NCBI RefSeq assembly: GCF_001039355.2
Contig: NW_019775478.1
Span: 126,320 to 187,698, forward strand
Direction: 5' to 3'
Length of the DNA: 61,379 nucleotides
Source: Lingula anatina
Lineage: Eukaryota; Brachiopoda; Lingulata; Lingulida; Lingulidae
Part shown: positions 36,004-45,738 of the stretch, piece after piece
How positions within the stretch are numbered: the stretch's first letter is position 1
Layout of the letters: each line of letters opens with the position of its first letter
Translations under genes and position numbers: made by a program
The notes under the pieces: generated by a model
The model's input: only the letters and a program-made list of their open reading frames with translations
What the model was told of the DNA's origin: nothing
Database searches by the model: none

Positions 36004-36575
36004 CTATATATCTTTAATATTTCAAACTAAATTTTTTCTACTTTAAAGGCAATTGGGCTGAGGAACATTACACTTCTCAAGGTAAGTAGTTAACTCTCAG
36101 GTAGGAAATTGATAATAATAGCATTAAATTATTGAAAAATAGATGTCATTTACTACTGTAGTAAACTGTTTTAAGAGATTAATATGGTATCAAAACAAGG
36201 AAGACTAATATAGAGTTAGTAATGGGATACTCAGTAAGTTATTAAATTATTGGTAGTTATAAGTAAAGCCAATTGTGGGTAATTATGCGAAACCGTTTAA
36301 GAGCCCAAGATTTTCAAATGTGCTTATTTCTGAGATCCAAGAAATTTTCACTTTGATTGAAGTTGAATATCTCTTCTGTACAGATTTGGTTTGCAAGGAA
36401 ACGAGGCAGGGAAGTGTTTTACTTGGAAGAGGAACTACGGATTAGGGACAGCTATTGTTACACAGCATTTGGACATGACCGCACAAATTCTGTTCTCTCC
36501 CAGCGCGAGGCGCCATTGTCCGGATCTGTCCAAATAAATCAGTCCTCATCACTTCCAGTTGCGGGCGATCTATGA
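29576..36575 (+). CDS. SLC11A2: NRAMP/SLC11A divalent metal transporter, 15 coding exons, 563 aa
   Basis: Exons: 29576-29713, 30188-30313, 30909-30987, 31198-31345, 31595-31733, 32375-32530, 32820-32889, 33431-33543, 33947-34036, 34272-34301, 34763-34983, 35372-35447, 35740-35820, 36049-36081, 36384-36575. They sum to 1692 bases. NRAMP proteins are proton-coupled transporters of Mn2+, Fe2+ and similar ions at the plasma membrane or endolysosomes. Metal-binding motifs are intact: DPGN in TM1 (71-74) and MPHN in TM6 (250-253). Other family blocks are [13 protein letters not shown] (TM3), [11 protein letters not shown] plus [10 protein letters not shown] (consensus transport motif) and [13 protein letters not shown] (TM10). 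The tail after residue 500 is cytosolic. Vertebrate SLC11A1 and SLC11A2 arose by later duplication, so the symbol is only the nearest family name. Exon 10 is just 30 bases. Confidence 0.95.
32681..32726. repeat. (CA)n microsatellite in NRAMP intron 6
   Basis: About 22 CA units with one CG interruption. Confidence 0.9.
35520..35587. repeat. Perfect 34-bp tandem duplication in NRAMP intron 12
   Basis: The unit begins GGACTAAAACATCATACTGC and is repeated once without change (35520-35553 and 35554-35587). Confidence 0.85.
35943..35994. repeat. (TA)n microsatellite in NRAMP intron 13
   Basis: An uninterrupted TA run followed by T9. Confidence 0.9.
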
Positions 36576-37334
36576 TATTTTATCACCATAAACAGTAAAT
36601 GACGGTCAACTTTAAAAGAAGTACTACTGACAGCATCTGTCAAGATGAACAGTGCTTCCAGTTTTTAATGACAATTATTTGTATTTGAACAGAGTCAATA
36701 CCTTATCAAATGATGAACAAATAACAACGCTTTAAGTTAAATGCTCATTATTCCAATATTTTTTTCTGAAAGAAGAGCCAGTATCTCCATGAAAGTGAGA
36801 AGGGCAACTTTTTTTGTTGTGACCTACTTAATATTTATTTATTTTTGATTTTTTTCATTGGGGTAAGGTTCAGTAAGAATGTTTTTGTTATTCACAGTAA
36901 CCAAACTTACTGAACAAATACCAGTATACTTGGTGCAATATTTTAGAATACCGTATAACAATTCATATAGAACATCATGTCATGCCAGAGTTAAACATTA
37001 ATACAATGTACGTATAATCATTGCAAAGAATGCGAAAATCTTTAAGTTAGTAATTTTTCTACACAGTTTTGTACACTTGGGCATTGTCTTTTTTAACATC
37101 TACAATGCTTAGAGGGCCAGAATCACAAGGTTTTTAATTTTATCGACCAGAAATCCAACTTTGTTCAGAAGCGTGTTACAGCATGTAACAGTGTTACGGA
37201 CACTTCACGTTAACATGTATCCTACTTTTTGGACATAATCGTCATATTTTCCAAATGTTATTCGTTAAATTAAAAAATGTAGACAATTGTTTAACACATA
37301 TTATTAATAAGAGCCTTTTGGTTGCTATGCTTTT

Positions 37335-37340
37335 AATAAA
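37335..37340 (+). terminator. Candidate NRAMP poly(A) signal
   Basis: AATAAA lies 760 bases after the stop at 36575. No iron-responsive element was found in the intervening 3' UTR. Confidence 0.5.
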
Positions 37341-37851
37341 ATTCTTCTTCTTCTTCGTCTCCTTTCTTGTCATTATATATCATACATATATACTGCCAAT
37401 CAGTGACTTTCGAAATAAAGCACTGTCGACACGGTTTAAATCGTGATATGATGTATATTATCGATGGCGTTTAACCGGACAAATACGCCTCTATTAGAAT
37501 ATTGCTTAAAAAAGACTAAGTTCGAAAGGTGGTTTTACTCACTATTCTCACAGGGTTAAATATTTTGCTGGAAAAAATTTAAAGAAAACTGGTAGAAAAA
37601 ACGAAAGTTTGTCTCAAAAGTAATATACACACTTTGGGGTGGATCCCGTTTGCCAGTCTCTCATTGGTCGGAATGAATAAAACCCAAAGAACAACGAGAG
37701 ATTGTGTATTACAGTCTCGTACATGTATAGATCTCGTTTTCCGGAAAAGTGTCCTCCCTGGCGCTTCGTGATGAGGCTGCAAATCAAATTGCAGTCATAA
37801 ATTTATTTACATGCGAGAAAGCAGAAGAACATAAACCTTGGGAAAACTTTG

Positions 37852-38064
37852 GCTCTATTCCCATAGATTTTAGATCGATCTATCCCCGCGGGGAGTCTCA
37901 CTAGATTACTTTCAGATAATCCGACTTAAATGTCCGCCCCGCCTACTACAAGCTTTAAGGGGGTAATTAACTTTCGTGTCCGCCCGGCTAACAGCTATTT
38001 AGCGTGAACCCCCAGGGAGTTAGGTCGATCTAAAGTAGGTCGATCTAATCTATGGAAATGGGCT
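37852..38064. mobile_element. MITE copy 2, TIR with TAGATCGATCTA
   Basis: Same family and orientation as 28372-28596. Its ends are CCCATAGATTTTAGATCGAT on the left and CGATCTAATCTATGGAAATG on the right, and it shares CCCGCCTACTA and GGGGGTAATTAACT. The two copies flank the NRAMP coding region. Confidence 0.6.
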
Positions 38065-39167
38065 GTTTGAGTCGTGCTTTTATATTTACTGTCTACCACC
38101 TTTCTTCATACTGGGCTATGTTTGATGCTATATTTTATTTAAACAACTTTTCAGATAACAAAAGGTCTATTATTACAGTATGAAAATTGGCAAACATTTT
38201 ATTTCGAAATGAGCGCCAGTCGAGTTTGTTGATCATAGCACCATTTCTATATATAGAATATATCTGCTTTGGTAATGAACACATGGACGCGGTCGTGAAT
38301 CGCAATGGAGGGCTTTTTTCACACAAAATAAATCCTTATTGTTAGGTTTAACTAGAAAAGTAAATTTATGGTTGGTAAATCAGTGAACATTAAAGGTTTG
38401 TTTATAATTTTTTGTTTACTTTTATGAAATCGTAATCGTGCATTTGCCTTGGTTTTGGAAGCTTACGCGGAGCTTATCACCATTTTTATGATTAAAAATA
38501 CCAAGAAGAGTATAGAAATATGAATTTTAAGTCTTTTAACCAGAAATATATGTCAGAATAATTATTTTTGGTTTTAATTATAAAAATGATTTCTTTGAAC
38601 CGACCAAATGGGTTTGAGCGGCCAACATGGGACTCAACGCAACGCAGATAAGTTTAAATTCACGTTTTTAAACAAATTATTAGGCCTTCTGTCATCTTTT
38701 TGACACGGAAAAGGTATATGTACTACTGTAAAAGTATTTGGTGAATTTCACATGGACGAATTTTATAACTTGCAGCAGCATTCTTTTTTGAAATATAACG
38801 CTCGAAATTGAAGTTTCCAATACGAGTAAAACTCGATTGGCGTCAAATTTCCTTAAAATTAAGTTGTAAGTCTGGTGATTACTTTGCCATCTGTGCACGC
38901 CTTCCGTTTTTTTTTTTTTTAACAAAAAGATAAATTATAGAATATAATTTTTGTTCAGTTATTATGTACAGTTTTTAAACAGCAACATTCAATTTTAAAA
39001 GTACCGAAGTTATCATTAATGAATTATGTAAACGGTAGTGTTATTGAAAGTTTTAAGATTTTCCATTCTTGTCCTTATCATCTCACATCAGAACACAAAC
39101 AGTTCGATAATGCTTGTCTTGTGGTCGGGAGCTGGTGCCCGATGCTTGCGGGCCGTGGGGAAAAACC
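38065..39167. other. Intergenic, nothing recognised
   Basis: AT-rich DNA with no exon, RNA gene or repeat that I can support. Confidence 0.35.
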
Positions 39168-39870
39168 CGTCGTAGGGAATGCCGGGAAAGTGCACACACC
39201 CGGATATTTCAGTCTTTACAACATGATAACAGTTTTTTTATTGGCACGGCGCCTTACGCTTCAAGAATATCGTCCCGTTTTAGACAACATGATGCGAGTG
39301 AATAAAATATTTCTCTCGTGACTACAAACTATTCTCTACTTACACTATACTGGTACACACGATAAAGCACAAAAAATTACTTAAAGTAGTGCCTAATTCC
39401 TACAGAAATAGGTAATAAAGCCAATGAAGACACATTTACTACAGTCTTGACGTAATTAAACCGAGACTAATTTTAGCTTTATCTAAGGGGAATGAAGTCA
39501 TTAAAAAAAAGTGACTCAATCCTTTTACAAGTGAAAGCATCCATCAAAACTTGATTGAAGTTCTATGTAGAAAATACATACAAAGATTCAGGTAATATGA
39601 TTACAACTCGGGCACCTCAATGATTTGAACTAAACTTTGGCATATAACTCGGTTTAAAATAGAAGTTTCTCAAATGTAATTTTGCCCTGAAGTCACGATC
39701 CAAGTAAAGAATAAAGCAAGCCTCACATTACACTGTATATGACCGTCCATGTAAATTTCAATAGGATTTTTTTTTGATTGGATTGGATTGGATATATTTG
39801 TCAACTATAACACTAGCTTAAATCGTAATATTTGTAATATTATTAATGTGCGATCCTCTATCTTGAAAGA

Positions 39871-39914
39871 TGACTGTGTGCACCTAGCCATCCCGCACGA
39901 GGAGCGGACTTTGT

Positions 39915-39920
<6 letters not shown>
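39871..39920 (+). repeat. 50-bp direct repeat ending in poly(A), copy 1
   Basis: GACTGTGTGCACCTAGCCAT followed by CCCGCACGAGGAGC occurs here and at 40737-40786 (one base different). Both run straight into poly(A) of at least 25 bases, which looks like the 3' tail of a retroposed sequence. I do not recognise a tRNA or SINE promoter in it. Confidence 0.6.
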
Positions 39921-39962
<42 letters not shown>

Positions 39963-39963
39963 A

Positions 39964-40296
39964 CATTGGTCAAAAAGGTTGTCCCACCCCCATTTCCATG
40001 TACCTTTATTTACAAATGATCACCTCACAGCTGTAAATTGTTAGATATAGTGCTTTTTATTACAAATACCGTGTTTAGCATGATTAATTGTTAAAAAGAA
40101 TACAAAATAGTGGTGAAAATATACATATTTTATACCATTTAGAAAAATTTATAAGAGGTACCCCCTCAAATCCACCGTTTCACTGTGACGTCTACAGATG
40201 TAAAGAAATGTCTATTAAATTGATAAGACGCCATCAAATGTCACCAAATTCACACACAATTAGCATTAGGGTGTGCTCGTTAAAGATCACGTGCCT
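39964..40296 (+). mobile_element. Tc1/mariner terminal fragment
   Basis: This matches the left arm of the element at 20908 over about 330 bases, beginning ATTGGTCAAAAAGGTTGTCC and passing GGTACCCCCTCAAATC. It stops just after the CACGTGCCT motif, before any transposase coding sequence. Confidence 0.75.
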
Positions 40297-40311
40297 TTAC
40301 ATCAATGTTGT

Positions 40312-40344
<33 letters not shown>

Positions 40345-40736
40345 TTCAATCAAGTTTTGATGGATGCTTTCACTTGTAAAAGGATTGAGTCACTTTATTT
40401 TAATGACTTCATCCCCTTAGATAAAGCTAAAATTAGTCTCGGTTTAATTACGTCAAGACTGTAGTAAATGTGTCTTCATTGGCTGCATTACCTATTTCTG
40501 TAGGAATTAGGCCCTACTTTAAGAAATTTTTTGTGCTTTATCGTGTGTACCAGTATAGTGTAATTAGAGAATAGTTTGTAGTCACGAGAGAAATATTTTA
40601 TTCAGTCGCATCATGTTGTCTAAAACGGGACGATATTCTTGAAGCGTAAGGCGCCGTGCCAATAAAAAAACTGAAGTTATTATGTTGTAAAGACTGAAAT
40701 ATCCGGGTACATGTGCACTTTCCCAGCATTCCCTAT

Positions 40737-40786
40737 GACTGTGTGCACCTAGCCATCCCGCACGAGGAGCAGACTTTGTGCAAAAA
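40737..40786 (+). repeat. 50-bp direct repeat ending in poly(A), copy 2
   Basis: Second copy of 39871-39920, starting at the exact edge of the fold-back's right arm and running into poly(A) and then the gap. The bases before the gap (AAATTA) match those before the Tc1 fragment at 39960, so the gap may hide another Tc1 fragment. Confidence 0.6.
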
Positions 40787-40792
40787 TATTGT

Positions 40793-40827
<35 letters not shown>

Positions 40828-40829
40828 AT

Positions 40830-41173
40830 NNNNNNNNNNNNNNNNNNNNNNNNNNNNNNNNNNNNNNNNNNNNNNNNNNNNNNNNNNNNNNNNNNNNNNN
40901 NNNNNNNNNNNNNNNNNNNNNNNNNNNNNNNNNNNNNNNNNNNNNNNNNNNNNNNNNNNNNNNNNNNNNNNNNNNNNNNNNNNNNNNNNNNNNNNNNNNN
41001 NNNNNNNNNNNNNNNNNNNNNNNNNNNNNNNNNNNNNNNNNNNNNNNNNNNNNNNNNNNNNNNNNNNNNNNNNNNNNNNNNNNNNNNNNNNNNNNNNNNN
41101 NNNNNNNNNNNNNNNNNNNNNNNNNNNNNNNNNNNNNNNNNNNNNNNNNNNNNNNNNNNNNNNNNNNNNNNNN
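40830..41173. other. Assembly gap, 344 unknown bases
   Basis: A run of N, flanked by poly(A) on both sides. Any reading frame across it is meaningless. Confidence 1.
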
Positions 41174-41279
<106 letters not shown>

Positions 41280-41877
41280 TTTTTTTTTTCTAAAGGGTAA
41301 AATATTTCATTACAGATTTTGCACAAGCTATCAATTAAAAACCTCTTCGTGTACCTTTACATCAAGTCAGATTTTACAAAGCTGTGAGGGTTGTCAGATA
41401 TGTTTAGTGTGCTGGTTATAAGCTTTTCAAACGCTATGCTGACGAACAACTCCACATCAACAAAAGCACAAATTTGAAAAATTACAGGCCCCAATCTGCT
41501 CCTCCGCTGTTTTACAATACTTGAGCCTTGAAGTCAGCTTCATTTACATCCTCAACAAGCAAACGCCACATTCTTTTGTAGCTGAAGTCACTGTAAACTG
41601 ATACTTTCATTAAGTCATGCGACCTCAAGATTTTTTTCTTGGTGTGAACTTCCACGAACTGATATTGCGGGAAAATCCGCGTGTAATAGCCCACGCCTTA
41701 GCTCGAATAGGAACTATTTTTACGCTATATAACCAAAGTAACCTTAGGTGAACTTTGTTTCTCATTTAACAAAAGCCCGAATACTAGTATTATCTAATGA
41801 CACCTTGGTATGTGCGTCAGATCATGTGGGAATTCCCCCCGTAAAATGCGACTCCGCCCAGTACGCAAATAGCTCAC

Positions 41878-41885
41878 TATAAAAG
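41878..41885 (+). promoter_or_regulatory. TATA box of the ankyrin/death-domain gene
   Basis: TATAAAAG sits 123 bases before the ATG at 42001, consistent with a start site near 41908 and a 5' UTR of about 90 bases. No introns are needed. Confidence 0.55.
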
Positions 41886-42000
41886 TATAGAGAAAACGTT
41901 GCATTTGATACAGTTGTTAGTCAGCCTGACATATTTGTCAGCATAGGCTATAAACGTACAATAATCCGTGTTAAGGACACAAACTCGCTGACACGCAATC

Positions 42001-43239
42001 ATGCCGGGCAAAGTTTGGACGCAGCTACATGAAGCAGTGAGAAGAGGAAACATAAAGATAGTCAAGAGTTTACTAGGCAATGGCAGCGAGGACATTAATG
42101 TCGCGGGCACAGACCCTTCTTGTTGGTGGTTCATAAACTGGACACCTCTACATGTCGCAGCGCACTGTGGCAACGTCCCCATCGCCCGTCTCTTGGTTGA
42201 TTCAATGGCGGACGTCGGCTGCAGGACTGAAGCAGGGAAAACAGCACTACATTTGGCATCGGAACAAGGCCATTTTGACATGGTGTTTGAACTGCTTCGA
42301 CTCAAACTAAAATTAAACTCACGGGATGTTTTTCGTCACACGGCCCTACATTGGGCATCGCAGGGGGGACATAAAGAAATAATGAAACTGCTGCTCTCGC
42401 ACAAATCGAAAGTGCATCTTAAAAATACAGCAGGGAACACGTGCCTCCATCTGGCCGCTGAACGGGGCCACGTTGATGTTGCAGACCTATTGATTGGTTC
42501 AGGAGCAAGCGTCAATGACGTCAATCACTGGGGGGAATCCCCGTTGCACCTGGCCTGCAAGGGTCGCCATGTCAAGATGATCAATGTTCTTGTATATAAT
42601 AGGGCCAATTTACTTCTACGAACCAAGGACAATAAGGTGCCTGCTGAAATAACAAAAGACAGCGAAATATGCTCTCAATTAGTAAACCTCAGGCTCGTTG
42701 AAGCACGGGAAGTCCTCATGGACAAAGCTATCAGTTTTGTTCATAAAACGGTGAACTTGGCCCAGTGCCGCTTTCTCGTTCGCAGAAACGTCACCGACGT
42801 GGAGCTGGATGACTTAGAATACGCTTACGTTAGAGACGGAAGTGAGCAGCGACACAGAATGCTACAACTATGGAGACAAAGAATGACACAACCTTCTGTT
42901 GATCACCTTATTGAATTATTGAAAGGAAATCAGCTGAAATTACAATCAGAACAACTCGAAGAATGGTATGAGGACATTAAAGGAGAAATACTCGCTTTTG
43001 ATTGGACGGAGTACGAGAGGTTTTTAGAAGGGAGAAAAGAGAGGCAACCAAGAGAAGCAAATGAAACTATGACGTCAGACTTGATCCATGTGACCTTGGA
43101 CAGATGCTACGTCACCACTGACTTGCGCACAGTATTCATACCAGTTGGTAATGTGAACGGCACTTCCGACAGCGGCTCAAGTCAAAAATGCGAAGCATTG
43201 GAATTCCGTTACGTGGGCAAGAAAGTACTTTCAAAATAA
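42001..43239 (+). CDS. Ankyrin-repeat protein with C-terminal death domain, intronless, 412 aa
   Basis: A single open frame with a TATA box upstream. Residues about 5-215 form six ankyrin repeats, visible as TPLHVAAHCGNVPIARLLV, TALHLASEQGHFDMVFELL, TALHWASQGGHKEIMKLLL, CLHLAAERGHVDVADLLI and PLHLACKGRHVKMINVLV. After a linker, residues about 240-320 look like a death domain: a leading helix, NVTDVELDDLEYAYVRDG, then the helix-4/5 signature EQRHRMLQLWRQR and VDHLIELLKGN. Death domains bind other death domains in apoptosis, NF-kB or innate-immune adaptors, and ankyrins bind partners, so a signalling adaptor is likely. The last 90 residues are unassigned. No membrane segment or kinase is present. 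Lack of introns may mean a retrogene. Confidence 0.85.
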   Translation: MPGKVWTQLHEAVRRGNIKIVKSLLGNGSEDINVAGTDPSCWWFINWTPLHVAAHCGNVPIARLLVDSMADVGCRTEAGKTALHLASEQGHFDMVFELLRLKLKLNSRDVFRHTALHWASQGGHKEIMKLLLSHKSKVHLKNTAGNTCLHLAAERGHVDVADLLIGSGASVNDVNHWGESPLHLACKGRHVKMINVLVYNRANLLLRTKDNKVPAEITKDSEICSQLVNLRLVEAREVLMDKAISFVHKTVNLAQCRFLVRRNVTDVELDDLEYAYVRDGSEQRHRMLQLWRQRMTQPSVDHLIELLKGNQLKLQSEQLEEWYEDIKGEILAFDWTEYERFLEGRKERQPREANETMTSDLIHVTLDRCYVTTDLRTVFIPVGNVNGTSDSGSSQKCEALEFRYVGKKVLSK

Positions 43240-45204
43240 AATCCGTCCGATAACTGACAAACTTAAGTATTCTTGTAAAATTTGTCTACTTCTTTGATAT
43301 TGAATTATCTGTGTAAATTAATGGGAATTTATTTATTTAGTTCGATAGTTCAAATAAGTAAAGGTACGCAAAGGTACGCAAAATCTCTGCTGTTGTCACA
43401 CTGTAATGTGCAGTTGAAAGAAAAGGCGAGATTTACTGAGATTATCATTAAAAGGTAATAAAGTAATCTTTTGTTTTAGTCCAACCCTGCTTTTACTCTT
43501 ACTGGTGTGCCAAGTTTATCAAGTCTTTCTGATCGAGAGAGAGAGAGAGAGAGAGAGAATGTGTGTGTTGTTGTTGTCGTTGTTGTTGTTATGTGTGTGT
43601 GTGTGTATGTGTGTGGAAGGAGATCCAGGATTTCCTAGAAGAGGGATGGGGATGGTTAGTTTTTTTTACGGCACAGAACGGCACAGAACCCTGCTTAGAC
43701 AAGAAATGAAACTTTTCCCCGTTTTTTGCTCAGTAAAGGATGCTGTTTAGATTTGGCATACTTAAGAGTTTCATGCCTTTCTGATTGCACACAGGCAACT
43801 TTTTGTTGATTTGATTTTAGGGTTTAATGCACTATGCAAACTCCTGGGCAGTTAAAGCTACTTGCGCTTAAACCAATTGGACACTTACATTTTGTTATAT
43901 TTTTAAGATGAAAGCAGCCGCAGGTCATAATATTTACCCATGTGGAATTCACCAAACATCACCAAACATTTTAATTCACTACCTATTTCATACTAAAAAA
44001 GGTGATATTTACCATTTGCAAAACTGATGGATTATAAACTGATTTCAATCATTAAAACTAACAAGATATTGTTCTGATATGTAGGCCTATTTAGAGACGT
44101 AAATAAATAATTTTTTTCTAATCTTCACGGTGATTTTTTTTATCATTGAATAATTAATGATAAGCAACAGCATGGCGTTATAAAGGTTGACAAAACACAA
44201 CTTTAATACTCACTGATTAACAATTCATAGCTTTATTTTTTTAACAACGTGGGTTCATTTTATGCTAAACAATCTTTTATGATTCACTCATTGTGACTGC
44301 CTCTGCGTGCTCATTATCAATATGTAGGGGTCCATGTTCCACCCTATACCCAGGTTCTTCTAATATTTTACCTGTCACTGATGCATGGGAGAGGGAATAT
44401 AACCACAGACTCACATATTCAGTTCCAAGTCTAAAAGTCCTTTATTAAGTCCAAGCATTCAGCATTTATACACATTATCTACAGGGAATCTATCTGCATG
44501 CCACAGTGGCAGCAACTCATTTAAATACTAATTGCAATGCAATAGATAACAAGTGAGAGAAAGTTATATCAGTTCTACTTATCAGGTATGCCAATACAGA
44601 GGATGATAAATAATATTCATTCAAGACTGAAGCAAGGTGAATGATAATATGCTGCCTGATTGTATGAACATAATATGTAAATGAGTGATTTCATCACATG
44701 CATTTAGTGGACCTTAACAATATATAGAAAGCTAGCAAACACAGATCGTTATTATAACGTTACCAGTTCGTTTTTTTCCCGTTACATTAACGTTATGATA
44801 ACATTCTGTGTTGGCTGGAAAGGCATTGCATTTCGTATCGCGGTACACCTTACAACTGTTTTTTTTTTTTTTTTTACGTTTGCGTCACAAAATAGAAGTA
44901 TGAGTTCTTAACTCATTAGACCTTCTTTCAACTTCTCCAACGTCACTTCAATAGATCTCGGAACTGGAACTAGTGGAACGTGAAACTAATGTGTGTGTGT
45001 GCGTGTGCGTGCCTACGAGCTTGGGTGCGTGACTCCGTGAGTGCGTGTTTGTGTGTTTGTTTGTTTGTTTTCAGTTTTACAAAATGAATATTCCCAGATG
45101 TGGATATGATTTACTGTTTAACAGTTGCTGCTTCTATCAGCTCTGGCATTTGTTGGCCTAATAGTAGGGGCCTATGGGGTATTTGTCTGTTCATTTTGTT
45201 ATAG
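43240..45204. other. Intergenic region, microsatellites only
   Basis: AT-rich. It holds a (GA)n run at about 43537-43558, TGT/GT runs at 43560-43612 and a GT/GC-rich stretch at 44991-45064. No exon is supported. Confidence 0.4.
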
Positions 45205-45725
45205 TGAGGAATAACGACAGCAGTTTGGAGCTTTCGAACGTTTATTCACCGACTCCCCTTCATACAACTTCACAAATATTTATATTCAATTTCTCCTTAC
45301 TGATCACGCATTTACTTGTTTTCTTTTCCATTGTCTTTGAGTGATTACAAAATATTTTCCATTCTCATGTTGCAAGTCACTATGCAACATTTCCTTATTA
45401 GGTAATCCATTAGAGACTTGTTTTCAATTAAAGATATCTAAAATATTATTTGGATTACTCATGCTTGGATCTTATCCAAAACTCAGTTATCATGTGATAA
45501 ATAGATGATCAAAATTAAAATATGTTATGAAACTAACCAATCACATTAACTGTTATTGACTTTGACCTTTTCCATCTTTTTCTGACACTAAAAACATGTT
45601 CTACACTTGTTGACTCTTGGAGAAACTTAACTTACACTCAATACCTCTCTGTCTTTTTACTCATTTGATTCCGCTTTAATTGTTTTCTGTAATAAGTGAA
45701 GGTGTAAGTAATTTGCTTTACAACA
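45205..45725 (-). repeat. 3' LTR of the Gypsy-type element
   Basis: 521 bases, matching 50837-51357. It is the 3' LTR because the genes read on the minus strand. Confidence 0.9.
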
Positions 45726-45738
45726 TACACCCCTTCTT

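Larger units (their letters stand above)
39168..40736. repeat. 1.57-kb fold-back with about 393-bp arms
   Basis: The left arm (39168-39560) and right arm (40344-40736) are inverted copies that match along their whole length with scattered differences. They share GGCACGGCGCCTTACGCTTC and AGCATCCATCAAAACTTGAT (or their complements). The 783-base loop holds a poly(A) run and a Tc1 fragment. The structure abuts the sequence gap to its right, so part of it may come from assembly. Confidence 0.75.

Noticed and set aside
36576-37340. Iron-responsive element in the NRAMP 3' UTR
   Set aside because: CAGTG occurs at about 36651 and 37188, but flanking bases do not form the required five-pair upper stem with a bulged C.
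39871-39920. tRNA-derived SINE
   Set aside because: The 50-bp sequence ends in poly(A) but I see no A or B box of a pol III promoter.
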